The notes: a model not told the origin generated them from the sequence alone. A stretch of DNA of 64,000 bases from Enterobacteriaceae bacterium B14 (GCA_000307305.1 DF158888.1:1-64000); one strand, 5' to 3'; counted from the stretch's first letter, positions 9,596 through 19,166 are shown. Translations and numbers: made by a program.

Positions 9596-10150
9596 ATGAA
9601 TAATTCAAATCAAGCGCCAAAAGCTAAGACGACAGCGTCGAAGCAAAAACGCAAAACTCGTGCAGAGTTAAATGCAGAAGGGCGCGAGCGCAAACGCGAG
9701 AAGAAGCATCGCGGTCGTGTATCTGGCTCTCGTACTAATGTTGAGTCGGATAAAAAAAGCGGTAATGGTCAGCGCAAAGTTGCTGATCCTCGTATTGGCA
9801 GCAAATTTCCTATTCCTCTTATTGTCGATGAACCTAAAAAAGCGCAGAAAATATCCGCTAAGAAAGAGCCAAACGCTGAGCTAAAAGAGAAAGCACCTAA
9901 ACTTTCACCAGAGCAAGAGCTAGACAAGCTCGAGCAGGATGCCCGTCTTGATGCACTACTGGTGCGTTTAGAAGAGGGTGAGGCTCTGAGTAAAGAAGAG
10001 CAAAACTACGTCGATAATACGTTAGATCGCATTGATGAATTGATGGAGCAGCTTGGCATTGCTTTAGAAGACGATGAAGATGATGGCGAAGAAAAAGAAG
10101 AAGATATGATGCAGCTACTCAGACGTGGTAATCCTAAAGACGATTTTTAA
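9596..10150 (+). CDS. yihI: Der GTPase-activating protein YihI
   Basis: YihI stimulates the GTPase Der (EngA) and modulates ribosome assembly. The N-terminal half is very basic ([19 protein letters not shown]), followed by the conserved [12 protein letters not shown] at about 63-74, and a C-terminal helical, acidic domain ([20 protein letters not shown], then EDDEDDGEE). 184 residues against about 169 in E. coli. ATG at 9596 after a weak SD. The stop at 10148-10150 is only 3 nt from the next small reading frame. Confidence 0.93.
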   Translation: MNNSNQAPKAKTTASKQKRKTRAELNAEGRERKREKKHRGRVSGSRTNVESDKKSGNGQRKVADPRIGSKFPIPLIVDEPKKAQKISAKKEPNAELKEKAPKLSPEQELDKLEQDARLDALLVRLEEGEALSKEEQNYVDNTLDRIDELMEQLGIALEDDEDDGEEKEEDMMQLLRRGNPKDDF

Positions 10151-10153
10151 GCC

Positions 10154-10333
10154 GTGCAGTGGCTTGTCTTATCCATAGCTCTGCTACTCACGTGTTATCT
10201 GCTGTGTTTATTCTGTAAACTAAGGCGATTGAAACAGCGTAAAGCGGCTTTGCGCAAAATGATATCTTCCCGGCAAATACAAACATTCCCTTTTAAGCGG
10301 TCGGGCTACAAGAAAAAGGGAAGGAGCAAGTAA
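10154..10333 (+). CDS. 59-residue basic membrane peptide between yihI and hemN
   Basis: Open frame from GTG (10154) to TAA (10331-10333), 3 nt after the yihI stop and 2 nt before the hemN start, filling the gap completely. Residues 3-21 (WLVLSIALLLTCYLLCLFC) form a clear membrane segment with three cysteines; the rest is cytosolic by the positive-inside rule, with about 16 Lys/Arg and no acidic residue in the whole peptide. No strong SD is visible, so translation would depend on coupling to yihI. The hemN SD (AAGGAG) lies within its last codons. It may be a shortened relative of the DUF2489 proteins found between yihI and hemN in some gammaproteobacteria, from memory; this is unconfirmed. No function proposed. 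Confidence 0.55.
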   Translation: MQWLVLSIALLLTCYLLCLFCKLRRLKQRKAALRKMISSRQIQTFPFKRSGYKKKGRSK

Positions 10334-10335
10334 GC

Positions 10336-11709
10336 ATGTCAGATCAGGCGATAGTCTGGGATCTCGAACTGATCCAGAAATATAACTATTCTGGGCCACG
10401 TTACACCTCTTACCCGACGGCGTTGGAGTTTAATGAGCAGTATGGCGAAGCTGCTTTTCAGCAAGCTGCGCTCCGCTACCCGGAACGCCCTCTGTCGCTG
10501 TATATTCATATCCCGTTTTGCCACAAGTTGTGCTACTTCTGTGGTTGCAACAAAGTCATCACGCGCCATGCACACAAAGCAGACCGCTATCTTGATGTAC
10601 TGGAAATGGAAATTCGTCAGCGGGCCAAGTCGTTTGTCGGCCGCAAGATATCTCAGATGCATTGGGGCGGTGGTACACCGACCTTCTTAACTGTCGAACA
10701 AATCAGCCGGTTAAATAACCTACTGAAAGAGTGCTTCGATTTCCTGCCAGAGGCCGAACTCTCTTTAGAGTTGGACCCAAGAGAGATCGAGCTAGATGTT
10801 TTAGACCATCTACGAGCTGAAGGCTTTAACCGCCTGAGTATGGGTGTGCAAGACTTCAATAAAGAGGTTCAGCGGCTGGTAAACCGCGAGCAGGATGAAG
10901 AGTTTATCTTTGCTTTGATGAAGCGAGCACGGGATTTAGGGTTCAATTCAACCAATATTGACCTAATTTATGGCTTGCCAAAGCAGACTCAGGAGAGCTT
11001 CGCCTTCACTCTCCAAAGGGTGATTGAACTAAACCCTGATCGGCTTAGCGTTTTTAACTATGCCCATTTGCCGAGTCGTTTTGCGGCACAGCGTAAAATT
11101 AAAGATGAAGATTTACCTTCGGCTGCTCAAAAACTGCTTATTTTGCAGGATACGATAGCAATGCTAACCAGTGAAGGTTATCAATTTATTGGTATGGATC
11201 ACTTTGCTCGTCCGAATGATGAGCTAGCGATTGCCCAACGTGAAGGTCATTTGCATCGTAATTTCCAAGGTTATACGACGCATGGCGACAGTGATTTATT
11301 AGGTATGGGTGTCTCTGCTATTAGCATGATTGGTGATAGTTACGCCCAGAACCAAAAAGATTTAAATACCTATTATGCTGCGGTTGAAGAGAACGGGAAC
11401 GCTCTGTGGAAAGGGTTAAGTATGACAGATGACGACTGTGTGCGTCGTGATGTCATTAAGACGCTAATCTGTAATTTCCATCTCTCTTTTGCTGCGATTG
11501 AACAAGATTATGGTATTGACTTTAAAACGTATTTTTCTGATGACCTGAAGTTACTAAAACCGCTAGAGAACGATGGCTTGGTTGATGTGAGTGAGACGGG
11601 AATTAACGTTACCCCAAGAGGCTGTTTGCTGATCCGAAATATCTGTATGTGCTTTGATATTTATTTACGTCATCAGGCACGCCAGCAGCAGTTTTCGCGA
11701 GTCATTTAA
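10336..11709 (+). CDS. hemN: Oxygen-independent coproporphyrinogen III dehydrogenase HemN
   Basis: Radical SAM enzyme that decarboxylates two propionates of coproporphyrinogen III to give protoporphyrinogen IX without oxygen, keeping haem synthesis going in anaerobiosis. The [4Fe-4S] ligands CxxxCxxC are Cys62, Cys66 and Cys69 (CHKLCYFC), at the same positions as in E. coli HemN; MHWGGGTPTFL follows. 457 residues. ATG at 10336 with SD AAGGAG nine bases upstream. Probably cotranscribed with yihI and the small frame in between; transcription ends at 11723-11756. Confidence 0.97.
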   Translation: MSDQAIVWDLELIQKYNYSGPRYTSYPTALEFNEQYGEAAFQQAALRYPERPLSLYIHIPFCHKLCYFCGCNKVITRHAHKADRYLDVLEMEIRQRAKSFVGRKISQMHWGGGTPTFLTVEQISRLNNLLKECFDFLPEAELSLELDPREIELDVLDHLRAEGFNRLSMGVQDFNKEVQRLVNREQDEEFIFALMKRARDLGFNSTNIDLIYGLPKQTQESFAFTLQRVIELNPDRLSVFNYAHLPSRFAAQRKIKDEDLPSAAQKLLILQDTIAMLTSEGYQFIGMDHFARPNDELAIAQREGHLHRNFQGYTTHGDSDLLGMGVSAISMIGDSYAQNQKDLNTYYAAVEENGNALWKGLSMTDDDCVRRDVIKTLICNFHLSFAAIEQDYGIDFKTYFSDDLKLLKPLENDGLVDVSETGINVTPRGCLLIRNICMCFDIYLRHQARQQQFSRVI

Positions 11710-11722
11710 TCCGGTATCGAAT

Positions 11723-11756
11723 AAAACAAAAGGTCGCTTTAGCGACCTTTTGTTTT
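11723..11756. terminator. Bidirectional terminator between hemN and yshB
   Basis: A perfect 16-bp stem, AAAACAAAAGGTCGCT (11723-11738) and AGCGACCTTTTGTTTT (11741-11756), with A and T runs built into the arms. It can serve both hemN (+) and the convergent yshB (-), whose stop codon overlaps its right end. Confidence 0.85.
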
Positions 11757-11874
11757 AGCTGAACAAACCCAGCAATACAGCGCATAGCACGGCAGCAACA
11801 GCCGTTTGTGAGCCTTGGCTAGCAGCCTGAACCATCTCAGTGCTGTGGCCTAAAAGTGAAAATAAATAGTCCAT
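11755..11874 (-). CDS. yshB: Small membrane protein YshB
   Basis: A 39-residue frame in the hemN-glnG gap, where E. coli carries yshB (36 residues). Its C-terminal half, TAVAAVLCAVLLGLFS, is nearly the same as remembered E. coli YshB and is the single membrane helix; the N-terminal MDYLFSLLGHSTEM differs. The ATG (11872-11874) has SD GGAGAT eight bases upstream. Reported in Salmonella to matter inside host cells, but molecular function is unknown. The stop codon lies inside the arm of the shared terminator, so the 3' UTR is essentially absent. Confidence 0.85.
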   Translation of the reverse strand: MDYLFSLLGHSTEMVQAASQGSQTAVAAVLCAVLLGLFS

Positions 11875-12027
11875 CACGGTTTATCTCCAACACAAAACTG
11901 CGGCAATCATACTTAGAGTCTAGGGACTGTAAAGCATAAATTGTGGTGGAATTGTGCTCTATTTTATATTTCTGGTTTTCTTTAACGCAGGCTTAACATT
12001 TCACCCTGTTACGTCATATTTTTTGTG

Positions 12028-13455
12028 CTATTCAATATCCAACTCTTTGAGTTTTCTGGTGAGTGTATTGCGCCCCCATCCTAATAACCGAGCAGCTTCC
12101 TGCTTATGCCCTTGAGTATGGCGTAGTGCACTGGTGAGCAAGGTTTTTTCCAGTTCATTTTGAGCATCCATTAACAGATTTTGGTGTCCAGCTTGTAATT
12201 CTGTATCTGCCCACCGCTCTAGCAATGTCGACCAGCAATCGGCCTGTGGCTCGATTTTATTATGGGGGCTCTGCTCTGCACGCTGTATATCAAACAACTC
12301 TGTCGGTAAATCCTGCACCAGCACTTCTTGGCTTGCCGCCATCACCGTTAACCAACGGCAGGTATTTTCTAACTGACGGACGTTACCTGGCCACGCCATT
12401 CGCGTTAGCGCTGTTGCTGTATCTGGATGCAGTTTTTTTGTCTCAACACCTAATTCTTTCGCTGCGATACGCAGAAAGTGTTGGGCAAGGCGCGGTATAT
12501 CCTCTCTTCGCTCCCGTAGCGGTGGAAGCTGGACTCGGATAACGTTTAGGCGGTGAAAAAGGTCTTCGCGGAATTTTCCCTCTGCGACCCTTAGTTCCAG
12601 ATTTTGGTGTGTTGCGGCGATAATCCGGACATCTACTTTGACCGGTGCATAGCCTCCTACACGATAAAATTGTCCATCGGCTAACACGCGAAGTAGGCGA
12701 GTTTGCACATCGAGTGGCATATCTCCTATCTCATCTAGAAATAGCGTGCCGCCGTCGGCTTGTTCAAAGCGGCCTTGGCGGATCTGGTTCGCTCCCGTAA
12801 ACGCCCCTTTTTCATGGCCGAATAACTCAGACTCAATCAGCTCTTTCGGGATGGCTGCCATATTCAGGGCGATAAAGGGGCGTTTTGCTCTCGGGCTGTG
12901 CCTGTGGAGAGCGTGAGCAACCAGCTCTTTACCTGTCCCTGACTCCCCGTTAATCAATACGCTGATGGAGGAGCGGGAAAGACGGCCGATGATACGAAAC
13001 ACATCCTGCATCGCAGGTGCTTCACCGATCATATCGGTGGGGTTCTCAGTATGAGCAAGTTGGCTGGTGGCAGGTTGGCGCTGTTCTTGAGAGTGCTCGA
13101 TGGCACGTTCAACCAGAGCGACGGCTTCATCAATATCGAAAGGCTTCGGAAGGTAATCAAAGGCCCCTTGTTGGTAAGCACTCACTGCCGCATCTAAGTC
13201 CGAATGTGCCGTCATGATAATGACGGGCAGCGCGTTATGATGTGTTTTTATTCTGGTAAGCAGCGTTAAGCCGTCTATTCCCGGCATACGGATGTCGGAA
13301 AGCAGAACATCGGGTGACTGGTGGTTTAATGCCTCCAGCACATCATGCCCGTTTTCAAAGCTCTGGCAGATAAGCCCTGCGCCAGTGAGTGCTCGCTCTA
13401 ACACCCAACGAATGGAGCTGTCGTCATCAACAATCCAGACTATTCCTCGTTGCAT
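12028..13455 (-). CDS. glnG: Nitrogen regulator I, NtrC (GlnG)
   Basis: Response regulator that, phosphorylated by NtrB under nitrogen limitation, activates sigma-54 promoters such as glnAp2. Receiver domain with phosphoacceptor Asp54 (LLSDIRMPG), AAA+ domain with Walker A GESGTGKE (170-177) and the sigma-54-contacting GAFTGA loop (217-222), and a C-terminal Fis-type helix-turn-helix ([20 protein letters not shown]). The open frame extends to 13545, but the ATG at 13453-13455 ([12 protein letters not shown]) matches family starts and follows glnL by 7 bp. 475 residues. Last gene of glnA-glnL-glnG. Confidence 0.97.
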   Translation of the reverse strand: MQRGIVWIVDDDSSIRWVLERALTGAGLICQSFENGHDVLEALNHQSPDVLLSDIRMPGIDGLTLLTRIKTHHNALPVIIMTAHSDLDAAVSAYQQGAFDYLPKPFDIDEAVALVERAIEHSQEQRQPATSQLAHTENPTDMIGEAPAMQDVFRIIGRLSRSSISVLINGESGTGKELVAHALHRHSPRAKRPFIALNMAAIPKELIESELFGHEKGAFTGANQIRQGRFEQADGGTLFLDEIGDMPLDVQTRLLRVLADGQFYRVGGYAPVKVDVRIIAATHQNLELRVAEGKFREDLFHRLNVIRVQLPPLRERREDIPRLAQHFLRIAAKELGVETKKLHPDTATALTRMAWPGNVRQLENTCRWLTVMAASQEVLVQDLPTELFDIQRAEQSPHNKIEPQADCWSTLLERWADTELQAGHQNLLMDAQNELEKTLLTSALRHTQGHKQEAARLLGWGRNTLTRKLKELDIE

Positions 13456-13462
13456 ACGTGCC

Positions 13463-14512
13463 TCATTGACGGATTGGCAGGAAAACCGAAAATTCGGTAT
13501 GGCCTGGCCAACTGTTGAATTCGATCTTACCTGAATGTTGGTCAACTAAACTGCGAGCGATGGATAAACCGAGCCCGGTTCCTCCTTCGCGCCCGCTGAC
13601 CATCGGGTAAAACAGCGTATCTTGTAAATGGGCCGGAATACCGGGGCCATTATCTTCAATGTCTATTCTTGCTAGCAGGCGATAGCGAATGCCGTGTAGT
13701 GTGGTTTGAAAGGCGGTACGGGTACGAATGGTAATCGTACCTCCTTGCTCTTCCAGTGCTTGCAGGGCATTACGCGATATGTTCAGTAACACCTGCTCAA
13801 TCAGTTCTGGGTCATGCGGTAAGTCCGGAAGACTGGGATCGTAATCTCTGATTAAGGTGACATTTTCCGGTTTTTCCAGTGCCAATAGCTGGTGGATGCG
13901 CTCGGTAACTTGATGAATATTCTGTGTAATTTGTTGTCCTGGGCGTTGCGGCCCCAGTAACCGATCAACCAAGTTACGTAACCGATCGGCTTGCTCGATA
14001 ATGACTTGGGTGTACTCTTTCAGCGCAGGGTCTGGTAGCGCTTTCGCCAATAGCTGTGCTGCGCCTCTAAGCCCGCCTAACGGGTTTTTAATCTCATGGG
14101 CTAATCCACGTACTAAGTCTCGTGCAGCAACTTGCTGCGAATGCTGTAACTGCTCCTGACTTAAACGACGATGGTTATCTAAGGGGGATAGCTCCAGCAA
14201 TGTGTAATCATCGGCAAGAGGTTGTGCTGTGAGTGCCAGAATATGTGCGTGACCATCAATGACCACGGTAACTTCGTTATCTGTAAATCCTTGCCCTGAT
14301 GCTAGGCTGCTCTGCATTAATGGAATATTTAATGATAAGTAGCCGACTAATTCAGGCAGTGGTGTACCGAATAACTTGCGGGCACTCTGTGAAAAGAGTT
14401 GCTGAGCCGCGGGATTGGCAAATTGCACTGCAAGCTGCTCATCCAGCAATAAAATGCAGGTAATTTGTGAATTGATAATTTGCCCCGCATCGGGCTGTGC
14501 AGAAGATGCCAT
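13463..14512 (-). CDS. glnL: Nitrogen regulation sensor kinase NtrB (GlnL)
   Basis: Histidine kinase/phosphatase that controls NtrC in response to the PII protein. PAS domain (about 10-110), dimerisation/phosphoacceptor region with His139 in [18 protein letters not shown], then the ATPase domain with DNGPGIP and [10 protein letters not shown]. Choosing the ATG at 14510-14512 gives 349 residues, the E. coli length; an in-frame GTG six codons upstream is unlikely because the NtrC operator and -10 box lie there. It can be expressed from glnA readthrough or from its own promoter. Confidence 0.97.
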   Translation of the reverse strand: MASSAQPDAGQIINSQITCILLLDEQLAVQFANPAAQQLFSQSARKLFGTPLPELVGYLSLNIPLMQSSLASGQGFTDNEVTVVIDGHAHILALTAQPLADDYTLLELSPLDNHRRLSQEQLQHSQQVAARDLVRGLAHEIKNPLGGLRGAAQLLAKALPDPALKEYTQVIIEQADRLRNLVDRLLGPQRPGQQITQNIHQVTERIHQLLALEKPENVTLIRDYDPSLPDLPHDPELIEQVLLNISRNALQALEEQGGTITIRTRTAFQTTLHGIRYRLLARIDIEDNGPGIPAHLQDTLFYPMVSGREGGTGLGLSIARSLVDQHSGKIEFNSWPGHTEFSVFLPIRQ

Positions 14513-14525
14513 ACACAGAATTCCT

Positions 14526-14570
14526 TGCACTGTTTTGGTGCATTATAGCCTTGATATGCTGATATTTCAG
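14526..14570 (-). promoter_or_regulatory. glnL promoter with NtrC operator
   Basis: On the minus strand, -35 CTGAAA (14565-14570), 17-bp spacer and a perfect -10 TATAAT (14542-14547). Directly downstream, 14526-14542 reads TGCACTGTTTTGGTGCA on the plus strand, an excellent NtrC palindrome (TGCAC...GTGCA). NtrC bound here would cover the transcription start, giving the autorepression known for E. coli glnLp. Confidence 0.8.
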
Positions 14571-14580
14571 GCTACAGGGT

Positions 14581-14607
14581 GAAAAAAACCCATCATAAAG
14601 ATGGGTT
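14581..14607 (-). terminator. Intrinsic terminator after glnA
   Basis: AACCCATC (14587-14594) and GATGGGTT (14600-14607) form an 8-bp stem with a 5-nt loop, followed on the minus strand by seven T. It separates glnA from glnLG; partial readthrough would explain the low regulator level typical of this operon. Confidence 0.8.
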
Positions 14608-14716
14608 GCTAATTTTCACGGCAATAAAAAACGAAATAACGTCTAAATCTCTCTATCTTCATCTTTCACGTCGCAGGGCATTAATCACCCCTGCAACGTG
14701 ATACACGCTGTACTTA

Positions 14717-16126
14717 TTAGACGCTGTAGTACAGTTCAAACTCAAGAGGATGTGGCGTCATGCGTATGCGCTCCATCTCTTCTTGCTTCAGGGCAATATA
14801 AGCGTCGATAGAATCATCGGTGAATACACCACCGCGAGTTAGGAACTCACGGTCTGCGTCCAGAGAGGCCAGTGCTTCATCAAGTGAGCCAGCAACAGTT
14901 GGGATCTCTTTGGCTTCTTCTGGCGGTAAGTCATACAGGTTTTTATCCATCGCATCACCAGGATGGATCTTGTTGACGATACCGTCTAAACCAGCCATTA
15001 ACTGTGCTGCGAAAGCTAAGTAAGGGTTAGCCGCTGGGTCTGGGAAACGAACTTCGATACGACGACCTTTCGGGTTAGCAATCACAGGAATACGGATTGA
15101 TGCTGAGCGGTTACGTGCAGAGTAAGCCAGCATAACAGGTGCTTCGTAGCCTGGAACCAAACGCTTATAGGAGTTAGTCGTTGGGTTAGTAAAGGCATTC
15201 AGTGCCTTAGCATGTTTAATGATACCGCCAATGTAGAACAGTGCCATTTCAGACAGGCCAGCATACTTATCGCCAGCAAACAGGTTCACGCCATTTTTAG
15301 ATAAAGACATATGGCAGTGCATACCTGAACCGTTATCGCCTACCAGAGGTTTAGGCATGAAGGTCGCTGTTTTACCGAAGACATGAGCAACGTTGTGTAC
15401 GACATACTTGTAGATTTGTATTTCGTCTGCTTTTTTGGTCATGGTATTGAAGCGAGTTGCTACTTCATTTTGACCTGCTGTTGCTACTTCGTGGTGGTGA
15501 GCTTCAACAACCAGCCCCATCTCTTCCATGGTCAAACACATGGTAGAGCGGATATCTTGTCCTGAATCAACCGGTGGTACTGGGAAATACCCCCCTTTCA
15601 CACTAGGGCGATGGCCTTTGTTGCCACCTTCGTATTTAGTCCCTGTGTTCCATGCTGCTTCAATATCATCGAGATGATAGTAAGAACCTGAAATATCGCT
15701 ACCGAAGCGAACGTCGTCAAACAGGAAGAACTCAGGTTCGGGCCCAAACAGAACAGTGTCAGCCATACCTGAAGAGCGCAGGTAATCTTCTGCACGCTTA
15801 GAGATAGAGCGCGGGTCACGGTCGTAACCTTGCATTGTGCCTGGCTCTAAAATATCGCAGCGAATAATCAGCGTAGCGTCATTAAAGAATGGGTCTAATA
15901 CAGCAGTACTTGGATCAGGCATTAGCACCATGTCGGATTCGTTAATGCCTTTCCAGCCAGCAATAGAAGAACCGTCAAACATCTTCCCTTCTTCAAAGAA
16001 GTCAGCATTAACCTGATGGGAAGGAATGGTAACGTGCTGCTCTTTCCCTTTGGTGTCGGTGAAACGTAAATCAACGAATTTTACTTCGTGTTCGTTCAGC
16101 ATCGTTAAAACGTGTTCAGCGGACAT
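14717..16126 (-). CDS. glnA: Glutamine synthetase, type I
   Basis: Dodecameric enzyme making glutamine from glutamate, ammonia and ATP, the main ammonia-assimilating step at low nitrogen. 469 residues as in E. coli. Substrate-binding signatures include FDGSSIAGW (50-58), [10 protein letters not shown] (128-137), the metal/nucleotide region MHCHMSL (269-275) and NRSASIRIP (339-347). Tyr398 (NLYDLPPEE, Met counted) is the adenylylation target of GlnE, so covalent control is expected. Upstream lie a sigma-54 promoter and NtrC sites. Confidence 0.98.
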   Translation of the reverse strand: MSAEHVLTMLNEHEVKFVDLRFTDTKGKEQHVTIPSHQVNADFFEEGKMFDGSSIAGWKGINESDMVLMPDPSTAVLDPFFNDATLIIRCDILEPGTMQGYDRDPRSISKRAEDYLRSSGMADTVLFGPEPEFFLFDDVRFGSDISGSYYHLDDIEAAWNTGTKYEGGNKGHRPSVKGGYFPVPPVDSGQDIRSTMCLTMEEMGLVVEAHHHEVATAGQNEVATRFNTMTKKADEIQIYKYVVHNVAHVFGKTATFMPKPLVGDNGSGMHCHMSLSKNGVNLFAGDKYAGLSEMALFYIGGIIKHAKALNAFTNPTTNSYKRLVPGYEAPVMLAYSARNRSASIRIPVIANPKGRRIEVRFPDPAANPYLAFAAQLMAGLDGIVNKIHPGDAMDKNLYDLPPEEAKEIPTVAGSLDEALASLDADREFLTRGGVFTDDSIDAYIALKQEEMERIRMTPHPLEFELYYSV

Positions 16127-16200
16127 ACTATTCTCCCGGTTATTTTATTCGCCGTTGAGGCGGTTAGGCTTGGTAGCTGTTTAGCACCACTGATAAAACT

Positions 16201-16219
16201 AAAGCTAAAAACGTGCCAA
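16201..16219 (-). promoter_or_regulatory. Sigma-54 promoter of glnA (glnAp2)
   Basis: On the minus strand TTGGCACGTTTTTAGCTTT matches the -24/-12 arrangement TTGGCAC-N4-TTGCT with one change (TTAGC). It resembles E. coli glnAp2 and would start transcription near 16190, leaving a leader of about 65 nt. Confidence 0.85.
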
Positions 16220-16292
16220 GTTTTAAAAAGTGCTATAACAGCCCTATTTATGAGTTCAGGCTAAAAAAAGAGTATGCACCATAATGACTCGG

Positions 16293-16309
16293 CGCACCAA
16301 TGTGGTGCA
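16293..16309. promoter_or_regulatory. NtrC site 1 upstream of glnA
   Basis: CGCACCAATGTGGTGCA is a near-perfect NtrC palindrome centred about 110 bp upstream of the predicted glnAp2 start, the same distance as the proximal strong site in E. coli. Confidence 0.8.
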
Positions 16310-16323
16310 AACGGTTAAGATAT

Positions 16324-16340
16324 TGAACTGATGTGGTGCA
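16324..16340. promoter_or_regulatory. NtrC site 2 upstream of glnA
   Basis: TGAACTGATGTGGTGCA keeps one good half (GGTGCA) of the NtrC palindrome. It is centred about 31 bp, three helical turns, beyond site 1, which is the spacing of the paired enhancer sites in E. coli. Confidence 0.6.
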
Positions 16341-16357
16341 ATTTGGTTTTTTATCGG

Positions 16358-16373
16358 GGTGAAAGCGATCACA
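16358..16373. promoter_or_regulatory. Probable CRP site between glnA and typA
   Basis: GGTGAAAGCGATCACA matches TGTGA-N6-TCACA in nine of ten core positions. In E. coli CRP controls the glnAp1 promoter from this region. It lies about 110 bp before the typA start and could affect either gene. Confidence 0.55.
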
Positions 16374-16480
16374 AAGTGAATGATTCAAGGTTGTTTCCAT
16401 AAGATAGCTGTGATCTTGTTTAGTCCCTCGTCTAATACGTGTACAATAGCGCGCTATTTCTAAATGCCTGAGGCAAAGCT

Positions 16481-18304
16481 GTGATCGAAAATTTGCGTAA
16501 CATCGCTATCATTGCGCACGTTGACCATGGGAAAACCACCCTGGTTGATAAGTTGCTACAACAATCCGGAACTTTCGGAGAGCGTACAGAAGCAACTGAA
16601 CGTGTAATGGACTCCAACGATTTGGAGAAAGAGCGTGGGATTACCATCCTCGCTAAAAACACCGCCATCAACTGGAGAGACTACCGCATCAACATCGTAG
16701 ATACCCCGGGACATGCTGACTTCGGTGGTGAAGTTGAACGCGTTATGTCTATGGTTGACTCGGTGCTGTTGGTTGTCGATGCAATGGATGGCCCAATGCC
16801 GCAGACTCGCTTTGTGACCAAAAAAGCATTCGCTAATGGTCTGAAGCCGATCGTGGTTATTAACAAAGTTGACCGTCCTGGCGCGCGCCCGGACTGGGTT
16901 GTTGATCAGGTCTTCGATCTGTTCGTTAACCTTGATGCGACAGATGAACAGCTGGATTTCCCAATTATCTATGCATCTGCATTGATGGGGATTGCAGGTA
17001 CTGACCATAATGATATGGCAGAAGATATGACTCCGCTGTATCAAGCGATTGTCGATCATGTTGCTGCGCCAAAAGTTGAACTTGATGCACCTTTCCAGAT
17101 GCAAATATCTCAGCTTGATTACAACAGCTATGTTGGTGTTATCGGCGTAGGCCGTATCAAGCGTGGTCGAGTTAAACCTAACCAGCAAGTCACCATCGTA
17201 AACAGTGAAGGTAAGACTCGTAACGCTAAAATCGGTAAAGTTCTGACCCATATGGGGCTAGAGCGTATTGATGCAACTGAGGCTGAAGCAGGCGATATCA
17301 TCGCACTGACAGGTCTTGGCGAGCTGAACATCTCCGATACCATCTGCGATACAACAGCTGTAGAAGCACTGCCTCCTTTGTCTGTTGATGAGCCGACCGT
17401 TACCATGTACTTCAACGTCAACACCTCTCCGTTCTGTGGTAAAGAAGGTAAGTTCGTGACTTCACGTCAAATCCTTGACCGCCTGAACAAAGAGTTGGTA
17501 CACAACGTGGCACTTCGCGTTGAAGAGACTGAAGATGCTGATGCATTCCGTATCTCTGGCCGTGGTGAACTTCACCTGTCAGTTCTGATCGAGAACATGC
17601 GTCGTGAAGGTTTCGAACTGGCGGTATCTCGCCCTAAAGTTATCAATCGTAAAATTGATGGCCGTATGCAAGAGCCGTTCGAAAACGTTACGCTGGATAT
17701 TGAAGAGCAACACCAAGGTTCAGTCATGCAAGCCATGGGTGAGCGTAAGGGCGATGTCAAAGACATGATCCCTGATGGTAAAGGCCGTATCCGTCTGGAT
17801 TACCTGATCCCTGCGCGTGGTTTGATCGGTTTCCGTACCGAATTTATGACCATGACTTCTGGTACAGGTCTGCTGTACTCCACTTTCAGCCACTATGACG
17901 ATGTACGTCCGGGTGAAATTGGTCAGCGTCAGAATGGTGTTCTTATCTCCAATGGCCAAGGTAAAGCAGTTGCGTTCGCACTGTATAGCCTGCAAGACCG
18001 CGGTAAGCTGTTCTTAGGCCACGGTGCAGAAGTGTATGAAGGCCAAATCATCGGTATTCACTCACGTTCTAACGACCTGACAGTAAACTGTTTGACCGGT
18101 AAAAAACTCACCAACATGCGTGCTTCTGGTACTGATGAAGCAACGACGCTGGTTCCGGCTATCAAACTGTCACTTGAGCAAGCTATCGAATTCATTGATG
18201 ACGATGAGCTAGTTGAAGTTACACCACAGTCTATCCGTTTACGTAAACGTCACCTGACGGAAAATGATCGTAAGCGTGCAAGCCGTGGTCCTAAAGACGC
18301 TTAA
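16481..18304 (+). CDS. typA: Ribosome-dependent GTPase TypA/BipA
   Basis: Translational GTPase related to EF-G, needed for 50S assembly at low temperature and for stress and virulence traits. G1 [10 protein letters not shown] (12-21), G3 DTPGHADF (73-80), NKVD G4, then domains II, III, V and the TypA-specific C-terminal domain. 607 residues, normal. Translation begins at GTG (16481-16483), with SD TGAGG about eight bases upstream; [20 protein letters not shown] matches known N-termini. A TACAAT -10 candidate is at 16442-16447. Confidence 0.97.
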   Translation: MIENLRNIAIIAHVDHGKTTLVDKLLQQSGTFGERTEATERVMDSNDLEKERGITILAKNTAINWRDYRINIVDTPGHADFGGEVERVMSMVDSVLLVVDAMDGPMPQTRFVTKKAFANGLKPIVVINKVDRPGARPDWVVDQVFDLFVNLDATDEQLDFPIIYASALMGIAGTDHNDMAEDMTPLYQAIVDHVAAPKVELDAPFQMQISQLDYNSYVGVIGVGRIKRGRVKPNQQVTIVNSEGKTRNAKIGKVLTHMGLERIDATEAEAGDIIALTGLGELNISDTICDTTAVEALPPLSVDEPTVTMYFNVNTSPFCGKEGKFVTSRQILDRLNKELVHNVALRVEETEDADAFRISGRGELHLSVLIENMRREGFELAVSRPKVINRKIDGRMQEPFENVTLDIEEQHQGSVMQAMGERKGDVKDMIPDGKGRIRLDYLIPARGLIGFRTEFMTMTSGTGLLYSTFSHYDDVRPGEIGQRQNGVLISNGQGKAVAFALYSLQDRGKLFLGHGAEVYEGQIIGIHSRSNDLTVNCLTGKKLTNMRASGTDEATTLVPAIKLSLEQAIEFIDDDELVEVTPQSIRLRKRHLTENDRKRASRGPKDA

Positions 18305-18347
18305 GAGTACTGTTTTATAAAAACATACTTTTTCGGTTGTCATCTTG

Positions 18348-18374
18348 GGGCGCTTTTAGCGCCCTGAGTTTTTT
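18348..18374 (+). terminator. Terminator after typA
   Basis: GGGCGC (18348-18353), loop TTTTA, GCGCCC (18359-18364), then a T-rich tail (TTTTTT, 18369-18374). Separates typA from yihX. Confidence 0.8.
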
Positions 18375-18447
18375 ATTTCTCCCCACTCTATCCACTTCTT
18401 CATATTCCCGTTACATTAAAAACTCACCGTCATTCAGGGAGAAGCTT

Positions 18448-19035
18448 ATGCTTTATATCTTTGATTTAGGTAATGTCATCGTCGATGTTGATTTTAAACG
18501 CGTTCTTGGTGTTTGGAGTAATTTGAGCGGAACACCTCTTGCGGTGTTAAGCGAACGCTTCACGATGGGTGAGGTCTTTCAAAAGCATGAGTGCGGGCTT
18601 ATCAGTGATGAAGATTTTGCCCATTCGTTCTCTGCTGAACTGGGTATCGCTTTGAGCTTTGAGCAGTTTAGCGCTGGATGGCAGGCAATCTTTGTTGGGT
18701 TACGCCCAGAAGTTATTGAGATAATGAAGCGGCTAAGACAAGAAGGGCATCGAGTCGTTGTTCTCTCTAATACTAACCGGTTACACACTAATTATTGGCC
18801 TATTCATTACCCAATGGTGGCAGACGTTTCGGATCACCTCTATTTATCTCAAGATTTGGGTATGAGAAAACCCAATGCAGATATCTATCTTCATGTACTG
18901 CAAACGGAGGCAACAGAGCCACAGGATGCGGTATTCTTCGACGATAATCAGGATAACGTTACCGCAGCGATGGCGCTGGGTATTCAATCTGTATTGGTGA
19001 CAGACAAGAGCGTTGTCCCTGACTATTTTGCATAA
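18448..19035 (+). CDS. yihX: Alpha-D-glucose-1-phosphate phosphatase YihX (HAD family)
   Basis: HAD-like hydrolase; E. coli YihX prefers alpha-glucose-1-phosphate. Motif I FDLGNV with nucleophile Asp6 (the second Asp of the usual DxD is replaced by Gly-Asn, as in E. coli YihX), motif II LSNTN (Ser107), motif III Lys141 (GMRKPNADIY), and motif IV FFDDNQDN (Asp165/166). The open frame begins at 18337, but ATG 18448 has SD GGGAGA and gives the conserved start MLYIFDLGNV; 195 residues. Confidence 0.93.
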   Translation: MLYIFDLGNVIVDVDFKRVLGVWSNLSGTPLAVLSERFTMGEVFQKHECGLISDEDFAHSFSAELGIALSFEQFSAGWQAIFVGLRPEVIEIMKRLRQEGHRVVVLSNTNRLHTNYWPIHYPMVADVSDHLYLSQDLGMRKPNADIYLHVLQTEATEPQDAVFFDDNQDNVTAAMALGIQSVLVTDKSVVPDYFA

Positions 19036-19044
19036 TGGATTAAT

Positions 19045-19089
19045 ATACCCGCCATGCTCCAATAGGAGATATTGAGCGAGTGTGGGTAT
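19045..19089. other. Nested hairpin between yihX and yihY
   Basis: ATACCC (19045-19050) pairs with GGGTAT (19084-19089), enclosing GCTCCAATA (19056-19064) paired with TATTGAGC (19070-19077), one bulged C, and a GGAGA loop. No T-run follows, so it is not a typical terminator. It lies in the 131-bp gap ahead of yihY; role unknown. Confidence 0.4.
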
Positions 19090-19166
19090 GAACAGGTTCT
19101 ACAATAAGACGATGGTGTTGGATGTGCTCCCATAGACCATGTTCAATGTTGATGTCAGGAGTGTTT

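Noticed and set aside
13456-13545. 30-codon N-terminal extension of NtrC
   Set aside because: Overlaps the end of glnL in another frame; NtrC proteins start at [12 protein letters not shown].
16556-17251. 231-codon minus-strand frame
   Set aside because: Lies entirely inside typA on the opposite strand; low-complexity shadow, no SD, no recognisable domain.
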